Source of the DNA: Colwellia sp. MB3u-45
GTDB lineage: Bacteria > Pseudomonadota > Gammaproteobacteria > Enterobacterales > Alteromonadaceae
DNA length: 64,000 bases
Assembly (NCBI RefSeq): GCF_014077005.1
Contig: NZ_JACGVC010000045.1
Span: forward strand, 1-64,000
Direction of reading: 5' to 3'
Shown here: piece by piece, positions 10,909 through 19,775 of the stretch
Layout of the letters: every line of letters begins with the position of its first letter
Numbering within the stretch: position 1 is the stretch's first letter
Translations under genes and position numbers: made by a program
Notes under the pieces: model-generated
Databases searched by the model: none
Told to the model about the DNA's origin: nothing
What the model saw: the letters and a program-made list of their open reading frames with translations, nothing else

Positions 10909-10935
10909 AAACGCCCATTAGGGCGTTTTTTTTTG
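10909..10935 (+). terminator. Rho-independent terminator of fumarase gene
   Basis: The stem AACGCCC with GGGCGTT encloses an ATTA loop and runs directly into a long T tract, 17 bases after the fumarase stop codon. Confidence 0.92.
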
Positions 10936-11154
10936 GTCAAAATAAAGGTAACTTAATATCAATGAAACTAGCCAAAAACACCAGTGAAATGTTATTGAAG
11001 TGCTATTAAAATGTTACGTGAAAAAAGTGAGGTGTTGTTTAATATAATAAAAAAAGATAGTTAATTAATTGCATGACGACTTTGTATTTCTGCTGTAGAA
11101 TTTTAATTAATTCATCTAGTTATAAAGCTAAATTTGAAAGGTTGCAAATTATTA

Positions 11155-11364
11155 ATGGACGAACATAACGATGTTGAACATCGCCTTATTACTATCATTT
11201 TTTATAGTGATATATCATTAAAACTTATGCATGAAGTGCGCACGTTTCCGCAAAGTAAAACCGGTCGAGTTGTGATCCCCGCAAGCTTTAAACTGGATAA
11301 ATCTATCATTGCGGTTTGTGATGGTGCCGTTGCTATTATCGATAAGTTTGGCGACAGAATCTAA
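11155..11364 (+). CDS. Small conserved protein of the TIGR02922 type
   Basis: This is a 69-residue protein with an acidic N-terminus, a central hydrophobic strand (LITIIFYSDIS), and a GRVVIPASFK segment followed by a C-terminal AVAIIDKFGDRI. I associate this pattern with TIGR02922, a short family known from Colwellia and relatives and without a known role. The first ATG (11155) is preferred; an in-frame TTG at 11134 would add seven residues but lacks a ribosome binding site. It stands alone between fumarase and rmuC. No membrane segment or metal-binding motif is visible. Confidence 0.6.
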   Translation: MDEHNDVEHRLITIIFYSDISLKLMHEVRTFPQSKTGRVVIPASFKLDKSIIAVCDGAVAIIDKFGDRI

Positions 11365-11411
11365 TAACATCAGCCATGGCTGTTTTTATTGTTTAACTAA
11401 TAGCTAGCTGT

Positions 11412-11427
11412 TGTGACTAAAATCACG
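11412..11427. promoter_or_regulatory. Possible CRP-like site upstream of rmuC
   Basis: TGTGA and TCACG are separated by six bases, close to the CRP consensus TGTGA-N6-TCACA. It is about 200 bp upstream of the rmuC start, in a 263-base gap with nothing else clear. Such matches arise by chance in AT-rich DNA. Confidence 0.3.
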
Positions 11428-11627
11428 CTATGTGACTAGATAAAACTAAAGTAGTGATTATTTTGTCTGGCATAAATTTAAACGTGTCTTTTTAGGTTAT
11501 TGATAAATTGTTTGTATTGGCTAAATATGTATTCATTAACCGACCCGAGTTGATGTTAAATAACGATTAACCTTATTAATAAAGTATGCTTTAATAACTG
11601 TTAATATTTACAGTATTTGGCTTTACA

Positions 11628-13139
11628 ATGAATTCACTATCCAACTCTTCACTTAACCCGCCACTTAACTTCCCATTCAATTCACCTTGGTTAGCTTTAG
11701 ATAATTTCCCTGTCTTGGTCTTTATGGTGCTAGTATTAATTATTATTTTAATTATCATTGCGTTAGTGTTATTTCGCCAAGTAAAAAAAAGCCAAGTATC
11801 CTCTCTAGCACAACAGCAACTTTTGCAGCAGTTAGCTGAAAAAGTAAACCTTAGTTATGAAGTTAATGGCAATAATCAGCAGCAACTACAACAACAGTTA
11901 AGTTTTAATCATCAGCAATTAGCTCATCAGCAAAGTGAACTAAAAACCTACTTTGAGCAGCAAATTTCCGATTTTAAATTAAAATTATTACGCCAACATG
12001 GTGAGCAAGGTGAAAAACAAGCACAGCAACTATATAGCCATAGTGAGCAACTTAAAAAGACCTTATATGAACACCACATCACTTTTAACGATAATCAACG
12101 CAACGCCACAGAACAATTATCCAGCCAACTTACAGCAACCTCTAAACTTGGCCGAGAAGAAATGGCAAAATCACTGCATTTATCCAGTGAGCAAATGGCT
12201 AAAAGAATTGATGACTTAACGATTTCAACTGATAACCGTCTAAAAGATATTAGTGGCCAGGTCGAAAAGCGTTTAGCCGACGGCTTCGAAAAAACCACCA
12301 AAACCTTTAATGACATTTTACAACGATTAGCTTTGATTGATGATGCACAGAAAAAAATTACTGAACTGTCCACTAATGTCGTGAGCTTGCAAGAAGTACT
12401 GTCAGATAAACGCTCACGAGGTGCTTTTGGCGAAGTACAGTTAAATGCTTTAATTCGTAACGTATTACCGGAACAGCACTTTTCACTGCAACATACCTTG
12501 TCAAACGGTAAAATTGCTGACTGTATTTTGTTTCTACCTAAGCCAACCGGTAATGTGGTGGTTGACTCCAAGTTTCCGCTAGAAAGCTTTAAAAAAATGG
12601 CTGACAATACCTTAGGTGAATTTGAGCGTAAAGCAGCCGAGCGGCAATTTAAAATTGATATTAAGAAGCATATTAATGATATCAGCGATAAATATCTCAT
12701 TGAAAAAGAAACCGCCGATGGCGCGATAATGTTTATTCCAGCAGAAGCTATTTTTGCAGAAATACATGCACACCACGGTGACTTGGTTGATTATGCCAAT
12801 AAAAAACGCGTTTGGTTAGCCTCGCCAACAACACTGATGGCGATTTTAACCACCGCACGTTCAGTGTTAAAAGACGAAGCAACCCGCAAACAAATACATG
12901 TTATTCAAGCGCATTTGTCGCATCTTTCAGCTGATTTTGCTCGCTTTAAGGGCCGCTTTGCCAATTTAGCGAAACATATTGATCAAGCGGCAAGTGACGT
13001 AAAACAAATCCATACCTCAGCGGATAAGATTAGCAACCGTTTTGATAAAATAGAGCAGGTAGAATTAAAGCAAGAAGATAAAGAAGAAAGTGAAAAAGAA
13101 GCAGAGGAAGAAGAGAGTGTAGCGATAACATCGGAATAA
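11628..13139 (+). CDS. rmuC: DNA recombination protein RmuC
   Basis: The 503-residue protein has an N-terminal membrane helix (VFMVLVLIIILIIIALVLF, about 30-48), then a long glutamine-rich coiled coil to about residue 230, and a C-terminal RmuC domain. Family blocks seen include RSRGAFGEVQL, VVVDSKFPLE, ADGAIMFIPAEAIFAE and VWLASPTTLMAIL. RmuC proteins limit inversions between short inverted repeats and have a nuclease-like fold. The C-terminal tail is very acidic and lysine/glutamate rich, probably disordered. It is monocistronic. The first residues are a low-complexity Asn/Ser/Pro stretch, and the first ATG is used. Confidence 0.9.
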   Translation: MNSLSNSSLNPPLNFPFNSPWLALDNFPVLVFMVLVLIIILIIIALVLFRQVKKSQVSSLAQQQLLQQLAEKVNLSYEVNGNNQQQLQQQLSFNHQQLAHQQSELKTYFEQQISDFKLKLLRQHGEQGEKQAQQLYSHSEQLKKTLYEHHITFNDNQRNATEQLSSQLTATSKLGREEMAKSLHLSSEQMAKRIDDLTISTDNRLKDISGQVEKRLADGFEKTTKTFNDILQRLALIDDAQKKITELSTNVVSLQEVLSDKRSRGAFGEVQLNALIRNVLPEQHFSLQHTLSNGKIADCILFLPKPTGNVVVDSKFPLESFKKMADNTLGEFERKAAERQFKIDIKKHINDISDKYLIEKETADGAIMFIPAEAIFAEIHAHHGDLVDYANKKRVWLASPTTLMAILTTARSVLKDEATRKQIHVIQAHLSHLSADFARFKGRFANLAKHIDQAASDVKQIHTSADKISNRFDKIEQVELKQEDKEESEKEAEEEESVAITSE

Positions 13140-13410
13140 ATACGACTATAACTTGAGTGCTCTAGCAGCAGTAGGTTAATGCTCAATCATTATCAGAGCT
13201 ATAAATTATATGCTCATAGCTAACAGTAAGTGCTAACAGCGAACGCTAAATACCAAGTTGCCCACGTCGATATTTTACCTCGGTATTACGCTTGGGCAAT
13301 AACATCAAAGCTCAATCCTAAACAAAGTGTAAAGTTAGCCCTCCAATATTATACCGACCTAAAACCGCTCGAAATAATATGAGCCAATAATTGAGATAGT
13401 AAACGCTTAG

Positions 13411-13458
13411 CTTATTAATCCTATAGGTTTATCTTTATATACCTATAGGATTAATAAG
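13411..13458. repeat. 18-bp perfect inverted repeat
   Basis: The arms CTTATTAATCCTATAGGT (13411-13428) and its exact reverse complement (13441-13458) enclose a 12-base AT loop. There is no T-run after the right arm, so it is not a standard terminator. It may be a palindromic repetitive element or a cruciform. Confidence 0.75.
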
Positions 13459-13516
13459 GCTTGCCAGTTAAGTTTACGGCATAAATACTAAGCTATAGTT
13501 GGATGATGATGCTTTT

Positions 13517-13556
13517 AAACGTCACTATACACTAGTATAGGGACGTTTTTAAATGA
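13517..13556. terminator. Terminator-like hairpin between rmuC and the NSS transporter gene
   Basis: AAACGTCACTATAC pairs with GTATAGGGACGTTT (one mismatch) around an ACTA loop and leads into TTTTT. A-rich bases on the other side allow weaker termination in the opposite direction. It lies about 380 bp beyond rmuC and about 100 bp before the end of the convergent transporter gene. Confidence 0.65.
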
Positions 13557-13659
13557 TGGTTTACGCTAATAGCGCTAAAGTAAAGTTAATCGCACAATTA
13601 GCAATTCCATCTATTTGACTTAACTTAATTTACCTTAACTTAACTTAAGTGAAGCGACT

Positions 13660-14997
13660 TTAATTTAATATAGCAACATTGACAAAAACTACCGTTAACA
13701 ATAACGGACAAACAAAGCGTAAATAATTGCCCCATATGGGTAACCATTTTCTGCCTTCTTGCAAAGACACATCGCGTAGCTTGTTACCGCGTTTCCATAA
13801 CCAGCCAACAACAATAAAGTAAAACAAACAGCTCAGTGGCTGTAAAATAGTCGTAAGTACACGAATTACCATGCCAAATAGGCTATCAAAAAATGTGATT
13901 ATGGTCATACTGGCGGTTAATACAATGGCTGATACCAACCAAGTTGCCTTAGAACGGCTAAGATTTTTATCTTCAACAAGATAAGCCACAGGTACTTCTG
14001 TTGAGGAAATGGTTGAGGTGAGGGCAGCAATTGATAATAACGAAAAAAAGCCTATGGCTACTACCATACCTATGTTGCCCATAGAGTTAAAAAGCTCAGG
14101 CAATATGTTGAAAATAAGTTGACCCTCACCAATTAACTTATCACCTTGAAATACTTGCTGTCCGGCGGCTTCTGCAACATAAAGTGCTGGAATAATTAAT
14201 AAACCAGCCATAAAAGCAATAAAGGTATCGAGTACGGTAATAGAAATAGCGAGCTTACCTATATCGTCATCTTTCTTCATATATGAGCCGTAAACCATCA
14301 TGCCACCAACGCCAATAGAGAGTGAGAAAAAGGCTTGGCCCATGGCAGAAATAATTAACTTTGGATTAGTGACCTGTGAAAAATCGGGTATTAAATATGT
14401 TCTTAAACCTTTTTCTGCCCCGGGTTGTTGCAATATGTAAGTAATTAACGCGACTAGCATGATCAATAAAACTGGCATTAATCGCGCAGACCACTTTTCA
14501 ATGCCGGCGTTAACCCCTTGATGAATAATAGCCGCGCCAAGTAATATAAAAACGGGTGTAAATAATAAATTTCTTAACGTGCTTGATGTAGCAAGCCACT
14601 GAGAAATATCATGATAACCCAATAACTCTGCAAGTGGTGATATTGCATGTGCGAGCATCCAGCCAGCCACAATGGTGTAGAAACTTAACATCATGATAGC
14701 GCCGCCTAAACCAATCAGACCGGCATATTTACCAAGCCTTGGTGCGGTATCGCGACAAGCATCTTCTAATGCTGAAACTGGGTTTTTCTGTGCTTGGTTG
14801 CCAATATAAACTTCGGCATAAAGTGCCGGTAGGGCAAGTAATATGGTAACGACTAAATAAACAAATAAAAAGGCGCCACCACCATTATTGGCTGCTTGAG
14901 TTGGAAAACCCCAAATATTGCCTAAACCAATGGCTGAACCTGCGGCAGCGAGAACAAAACCTATTCTCGAATGAAATGAATCTCTGATATTACTCAT
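13660..14997 (-). CDS. Sodium-dependent transporter, NSS/SNF family
   Basis: This 445-residue integral membrane protein has the signature of the neurotransmitter:sodium symporter family in TM1, GSAIGLGNIWGFPTQAANNGGG, where the chain unwinds to bind sodium and substrate. About eleven membrane helices are visible, the usual number for bacterial LeuT/MhsT-like members. These proteins import amino acids with sodium, fitting a marine bacterium, but the substrate cannot be read from sequence. It is monocistronic and converges on rmuC. Confidence 0.88.
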   Translation of the reverse strand: MSNIRDSFHSRIGFVLAAAGSAIGLGNIWGFPTQAANNGGGAFLFVYLVVTILLALPALYAEVYIGNQAQKNPVSALEDACRDTAPRLGKYAGLIGLGGAIMMLSFYTIVAGWMLAHAISPLAELLGYHDISQWLATSSTLRNLLFTPVFILLGAAIIHQGVNAGIEKWSARLMPVLLIMLVALITYILQQPGAEKGLRTYLIPDFSQVTNPKLIISAMGQAFFSLSIGVGGMMVYGSYMKKDDDIGKLAISITVLDTFIAFMAGLLIIPALYVAEAAGQQVFQGDKLIGEGQLIFNILPELFNSMGNIGMVVAIGFFSLLSIAALTSTISSTEVPVAYLVEDKNLSRSKATWLVSAIVLTASMTIITFFDSLFGMVIRVLTTILQPLSCLFYFIVVGWLWKRGNKLRDVSLQEGRKWLPIWGNYLRFVCPLLLTVVFVNVAILN

Positions 14998-15364
14998 AAA
15001 TGATAATTATTATTGTGGTTGTTAATGCTTTGGTTTGAGCTTACCTAGTTAACACGGGTTAGCAAAGTTTTTTTAACGATTTGTTGGTTTTGATTTTATG
15101 TTTTTATCATTTTATTTTTGCAGGCTGACTTATGGGCTATTAAGTAAGCAATAGTTAATAAAACGTTAAGGATTAAAAATTTTAAATGTACAAGAAGGGT
15201 TTAAAAACATAGACCGTTTTTATAAATAAATTGCTAAAACATTTTTCTATTTCATCATTTTGTCGAAATCGATGGCCTGCACAAAGATAAAATAAACATA
15301 AAGCTATTAATCAATAGCGATTAATAGCTTTATGTTTTACTTAGTTCATCTTGTGCTTAGAGGA
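14998..15364. other. Intergenic region between the NSS transporter and proA
   Basis: This 367-base gap contains the upstream region of the transporter gene and the proA terminator (listed separately). No ORF or RNA gene is supported. Confidence 0.45.
15288..15342 (-). terminator. Rho-independent terminator of proA
   Basis: A perfect 19-bp stem (15294-15312 with 15319-15337) encloses an AATAGC loop. On the minus strand the stem is followed by a T-rich stretch. It lies about 23 bases past the proA stop codon. Confidence 0.85.
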
Positions 15365-16636
15365 TTAAGGACGGATTTGTCCTTGGCCAGCAACACGATA
15401 TTTAAATATGGTTAGTTGCTCAAGACCTACAGGTCCACGTGCGTGAATTTTACCGGTAGCAATACCGATTTCAGCGCCCATACCAAATTCACCACCGTCT
15501 GAAAACTGGGTTGATGCATTATGCATCACTACCGCTGAATCAACGGCGCGCATGAAAACTTCTGCGGTTTCTGCGTTTTCAGTAATAATAGCGTCAGTAT
15601 GTTTAGACGAGTGCTGGTCGATAAAATCAAGCGCTTCTTCTAAATCGGCTACAACTTTGACCGATAAAATAGCGTCAAGATATTCGGTGTCCCAGTCAGC
15701 GTCATTAGCGGGGTTAATTCGTGCGTCACAGGCTTGAGCTGCAAGGTCACCTCGAACTTCACAATGCGCTAAGGTATTAAGCAATTTAGGCAAAAACTCA
15801 GCAGCTATTGCTTGGTTTACGACTAAACTTTCGGTCGCACCACAAACACCTGTTCTACGTAGTTTGGCATTTTTAACAATACTCAATGCTTTTGCTAAGT
15901 CGGCGTCTTTATCAATATAAATGTGGTTGTTGCCATCGAGATGCAATAATGTTGGTACCTGAGCTTCGTTTCTTACTAGCTCTACAAGGCCACGGCCACC
16001 ACGAGGGATAACTAAGTCAACATATTCAGCACAACGCAGTAATGCAGCAACTGCAGAACGGTCATCGGTATCAACGAGTTGTATACAAGTGGTTGGTAAA
16101 TTAGCTGCACGCAAGCCTGTTGCCATACACTCAACAATAATGCGAGTAGAATTAAGACTTTCAGAGCCGCCACGCAATATCACCGTATTACCTGATTTTA
16201 GACATAAAGCACCAGCATCTGCACCAACATTGGGGCGAGACTCATAGATCATGCCAATAACACCGATAGGGGTTGATACACGGGTTATTTTTAGGCCATT
16301 GGGACGATCAAATTCTGCTAAGGCTCGACCAATAGGATCGGGTAATTTGGCAATGCTTTCTAAAGCGACAGCCATAGCTTCGACTCTTTCAGGGTTCAAT
16401 TCAAGGCGATCAATAAATGACTCAGCTTTACCCGCTTTTCTAACACTTAAAACGTCTAAAGCATTTGCTTCGAGTAGTGCTGGCGTATTCTGACGTAAAG
16501 CATCGGCGGCAACGGTTAATGCTTGGTTTTTTTGTTCGGTAGTGGCACTGGCCAGAATCTTGGCTGCGGCTTTAGCCTGCTTACCAAGATTTTCAATCAT
16601 AGTTTCAGTATCGATAATTTTATTACTATTTGACAT
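15365..16636 (-). CDS. proA: Gamma-glutamyl phosphate reductase
   Basis: The 423-residue protein belongs to the aldehyde dehydrogenase superfamily and carries the ProA blocks [29 protein letters not shown], a catalytic cysteine in [14 protein letters not shown], and the closing [17 protein letters not shown]. It reduces gamma-glutamyl phosphate to glutamate-5-semialdehyde in proline synthesis. Length is normal. Proline synthesis genes are usually ordered proB-proA in one operon; here proA is divergent from proB, with about 1.4 kb and a decayed gene between them. Confidence 0.95.
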   Translation of the reverse strand: MSNSNKIIDTETMIENLGKQAKAAAKILASATTEQKNQALTVAADALRQNTPALLEANALDVLSVRKAGKAESFIDRLELNPERVEAMAVALESIAKLPDPIGRALAEFDRPNGLKITRVSTPIGVIGMIYESRPNVGADAGALCLKSGNTVILRGGSESLNSTRIIVECMATGLRAANLPTTCIQLVDTDDRSAVAALLRCAEYVDLVIPRGGRGLVELVRNEAQVPTLLHLDGNNHIYIDKDADLAKALSIVKNAKLRRTGVCGATESLVVNQAIAAEFLPKLLNTLAHCEVRGDLAAQACDARINPANDADWDTEYLDAILSVKVVADLEEALDFIDQHSSKHTDAIITENAETAEVFMRAVDSAVVMHNASTQFSDGGEFGMGAEIGIATGKIHARGPVGLEQLTIFKYRVAGQGQIRP

Positions 16637-17127
16637 AAATGAGTTTCCTTTTGCTTATTCGCTTCACTCTAAACTGTTTGGTAAATTCAAGGTTATGCTA
16701 TTGAATGGTTAACTTTTATTTTATTGCCAATATTTATATTAAAAATAATATTAAAACAATAGTAAAAGTTCAGCTTAAAGCACTTAGTAGTATTCATTGC
16801 GCTCAATACTACTTTAGATGTTAATTTAATCGTTATTTATTTAACCTTGAGCCACTTCATCGCCTTGGCGAAGAAATATCAACGCAGCGCAACTGGCTGT
16901 TGAGCAGTCGCTAAAACGGTCGAGTTAATGAGTGTATCTCATTTGATATTTTGCTTAGACGCTGCCAATTTTGTTTCCATTGTACCATTTTTACTGATCA
17001 CTTAGTTGCATCATATTTAGACGTGCTGTTCGTGCGTCATTGGCAGTTCTATTGAACCACCAAGTGTGTCGAGTAACTATGCTTTGGTGGTGCGAGGTAA
17101 AAACCCCATTGTTATCGCTGATTCAAT
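16637..17127. other. Intergenic region upstream of proA, with short inverted repeats
   Basis: This stretch holds the probable proA promoter and two inverted repeats: AGTAGTATT with AATACTACT (16786-16813), and ACCACCAA with TTGGTGGT around a 20-base centre (about 17055-17092). Short protein-like stretches occur in several frames but none gives a credible gene, so this may be further debris of the neighbouring decayed gene. Confidence 0.4.
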
Positions 17128-17590
17128 TCAGTAGCGCGTAATTTTAAAAGCATAAACAGAGCCGTTTCTCACCAATACTGTCACTCGGTTTAGCTCAGCT
17201 TCGCTGGCAGCCAAATCCGTATAACCCAATGCTTTAGTTAACCCAACGACAGTGTCTAATTGCGCTAATACCTCGACCAATTTGCGCCAGCACATTTTGC
17301 ATCAAAGACAGAATCGTTTGTTTGCCAACCCGCTTTTCTATTGAAGATACCGAGTAACCCTCGGCGATAGCAATAAGGTAAGCTGAATCAGTAAGGTAGC
17401 GACAATAGGCTAACCATACTTTTTCAATAAGTGCGCTTTAATCGCCATAACCTTGATTAGACAGCTCTTTAATTGCTTGTGTGACAACAATACTGGGAGG
17501 CGTTTTGACTAAAGAAGGATTAATGATGGTCATTGTCTGATCAGTAGAAGTTACCCAGTGAGTCAACAATGAAGCACAATCGTCCTACAA
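17128..17590 (-). pseudogene. Decayed gene between proA and proB, family unknown
   Basis: Reading the minus strand, a coding-like stretch runs from about 17590 (MTIINPSLVKTPPSIVV from 17533), is broken by an in-frame stop after LSNQGYGD, and continues as EKVWLAYCRYLTDSAYLIAIAEGY. Around 17290 a different frame takes over (KLVEVLAQLDTVVGLTKALG) and ends cleanly with LVRNGSVYAFKITRY at 17128. Two frames plus internal stops suggest a disabled gene of roughly 150 residues. I do not recognise the family, and no transposase motif is visible. The smooth ends of both parts argue against chance, but this is a by-eye reading. Confidence 0.45.
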
Positions 17591-18022
17591 ACAATCATAA
17601 TTAATGACACAAAACTCCTCATGCTTTTAGTTTGCTGTTGAATGAAATACAGCCTGTTTTGCAAGTGTTCAATATCATCTTAAAAAACAATCTTAAAAAC
17701 TCGTTTTACATTCGTTTTACATTCGTTTTGCAAAGGTGATTTTAAGTTCAATTGAAAAAATAGGGTTTTTAGTATATAATCTCCCAACTCATTTGTCGAT
17801 TGTTGTCAAATTTTAACGTTTTTTAAAACGTTTCAGCAATTTTTTATCTATCTTTTATCTATCATCCCCAAGGCAATATATTGCTAGTAAAACTGATGTT
17901 TTGATAATAAGATAATCGCACAACGACAAAAAATATTACGGAAATATCTGTAGACTTATGCACCAAATTTTTATTGGTTCAGCCCAGATGTTTAATTATA
18001 TTAATCAGAAAACGGAGTCATT
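17591..18022. other. proB upstream region
   Basis: About 430 bases before proB contain a short tandem duplication of ATTCGTTTTAC/GCA near 17708-17732 and a TTTAACGTTTTTTAAAACGTTT palindrome-like segment near 17811-17833. No ORF is supported. The proB promoter should be here. Confidence 0.4.
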
Positions 18023-19201
18023 TTGCCCTCATTCGAACAACCAAAATCAGAAAAAGTTTCACGAATCAAACCTCGTATAGTCATTAAAGTTGGCTCGAGC
18101 CTTTTAGCAAACGTTAAGAATTTAACACCTAGTTTCGCCTTCATGCATGGCTTGCTTAGTGATATTTCTGCGTTACGTGATCAAGGATACGAAGTTGTAC
18201 TTACGTCTTCAGGATCAGTTGCATTAGGTCTTAATACCGTTGGCTGTACCATTGAAAACGCCAGCGTTCAAGACAAGCAAGCAGCAGCGGCTTGTGGACA
18301 ACCCATCTTAATGCATGCTTATAAGCAAATTGCATTAGAGTATGGTTTTGATATTGCACAGGTATTAGTTACCTTAGATGATCTCGAAAATCGACGTCGC
18401 TTTCTTAACGTCAAAAATACGGTACACCGTTTGATAAAACAGGGTGTAATGCCGATTGTCAACGAAAATGATACCGTGACCACCGAAGAAATTCGTGTTG
18501 GTGACAACGATAGACTAGCAGCGAAAGTCGCTCAAATGATTGGTGCTGAGTATCTGTTTATTTTAACTTGTATCGACGGCGTTTATGACCGAAACCCTTC
18601 AGAAGAAGGTGCGATATTTGTTGAGTCTATTGAAGATGTGAGCAGTTATATGGAAGCGGCAAGCAGTACCAGTTCTTTAGGTACCGGCGGTATGCTAACT
18701 AAATTGCAAGCAGCAAATATGGCACAGAATGCCGGTTGCACCACAATTATTGCGAGAGGAACAATGGAAGATCCTGTTACTGCAATACTACGTGGCGAAC
18801 GCAAGCACACCAAATGTATTGCCCATTCATCTCCTTCATCGGCATGGAATATTTGGTTAACAGATCGCTTGCAAATGGCTGGTAGCCTAGTGATAAAACA
18901 AGATGTAGCTGACTCATTATATGGTGGTGACGATGGTTTTACCTGCCATGATGTTGTTTCTATACACGGAAATTTCGAACGCGCAGACGTACTTCACGTC
19001 TATGATGAAAAAGGTGAAGAAATAGCACGTGGTTTGTGTAATTTCTCATCAGATGAAACTGCTATTATTTCAAGCCGTCCAGAAGAGACTGTTGAGAATA
19101 TACTTGGCTATGCTGCATCACATCGTTTGATTAACAGTGAAAATTTAGTCGTATTGGCTGAACATCATCTTTCTTGGGATGAACCTGTTCAAGGTGAATA
19201 G
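18023..19201 (+). CDS. proB: Glutamate 5-kinase
   Basis: The 392-residue protein has an N-terminal amino acid kinase domain (VIKVGSSLL near residue 21, then VNENDTV and GDNDRLAAKVA) and a C-terminal PUA domain (from about 290), as in full-length ProB. It phosphorylates glutamate in the first step of proline synthesis and is normally feedback-inhibited by proline. The start is TTG, supported by a GGAG Shine-Dalgarno five bases upstream. It is slightly longer than E. coli ProB (367 residues) because of its N- and C-terminal extensions. It is divergent from proA and ends in a hairpin. Confidence 0.94.
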   Translation: MPSFEQPKSEKVSRIKPRIVIKVGSSLLANVKNLTPSFAFMHGLLSDISALRDQGYEVVLTSSGSVALGLNTVGCTIENASVQDKQAAAACGQPILMHAYKQIALEYGFDIAQVLVTLDDLENRRRFLNVKNTVHRLIKQGVMPIVNENDTVTTEEIRVGDNDRLAAKVAQMIGAEYLFILTCIDGVYDRNPSEEGAIFVESIEDVSSYMEAASSTSSLGTGGMLTKLQAANMAQNAGCTTIIARGTMEDPVTAILRGERKHTKCIAHSSPSSAWNIWLTDRLQMAGSLVIKQDVADSLYGGDDGFTCHDVVSIHGNFERADVLHVYDEKGEEIARGLCNFSSDETAIISSRPEETVENILGYAASHRLINSENLVVLAEHHLSWDEPVQGE

Positions 19202-19223
19202 TTAATCACTTTGATATAACAAC

Positions 19224-19293
19224 AAGGGCCGCTGTTGAATACTAATTTCGCTTTATCTGCGTTACTGTCGTATTCAACCGGCCTTATTTTTAT
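19224..19293 (+). terminator. Terminator hairpin after proB
   Basis: GGGCCG-CT-GTTGAATAC pairs with GTATTCAACCGGCC, a long stem with a small bulge, and is followed by TTATTTTTATTT. It begins about 25 bases after the proB stop codon. Confidence 0.75.
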
Positions 19294-19775
19294 TTAAAAA
19301 TTCTTACTACCCCCTAATTTATTTTCACTTCAAAAAATTTAATAACCTTTATTTTTACTCTTAGATTAAATGCTTAAGTGATAATTGGCATAACTGAGTT
19401 TAAGTTTTAGCTAGGCTGTTGATCACTATATTTCCCCGCACAACAAGATCACAAACTTAATGAAACTGCTAGAACCTGTTATCCTAGAACTTTTTATTAA
19501 AGTCATCGTTAGCATTAATTTTCTTAATTAAGAACTCAGCTTTTTTATAACAGAAAATGAATAATGACCAGTCATAAAACGTAGTCAGTAGTTAGGTTAC
19601 TTATAAATCTCATCACAGAGCGGCTGTTTATGTTAACCCTTAACGTGAGCAAGTAATTAATCAAATGGGCGTAAATAGCTTTTACTTATTTTAAGATCAT
19701 CAGCAGAGATGTCAGTTGACGTATTCCTTATTTTAATTGATATTCATAACTAAACAGATTGCAATGGAGCTTAAT
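19294..19775. other. Intergenic region with one copy of a dispersed repeat
   Basis: No gene is seen in this stretch of about 480 bases. Bases 19633-19670 resemble the right half of the repeat at 44126-44213 (shared pattern TTAAC, GTGAGC/ATGAGC, then TAATTAATCAA and TGG), suggesting a dispersed intergenic repeat. Confidence 0.4.

Larger units (their letters stand above)
13140..13659. other. Intergenic region between convergent genes, with two hairpins
   Basis: This 520-base gap lies between rmuC and the leftward NSS transporter gene. It contains an 18-bp perfect inverted repeat and a terminator-like hairpin, listed separately, and a short TTAACTTAA-type repeat near 13618-13648. No ORF is supported. 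Confidence 0.5.

Noticed and set aside
16980-17127. Protein-like stretches on both strands upstream of the proA-proB relic
   Set aside because: Short frames of about 25-30 residues appear on opposite strands with no start site and no recognised family, so no gene can be supported.
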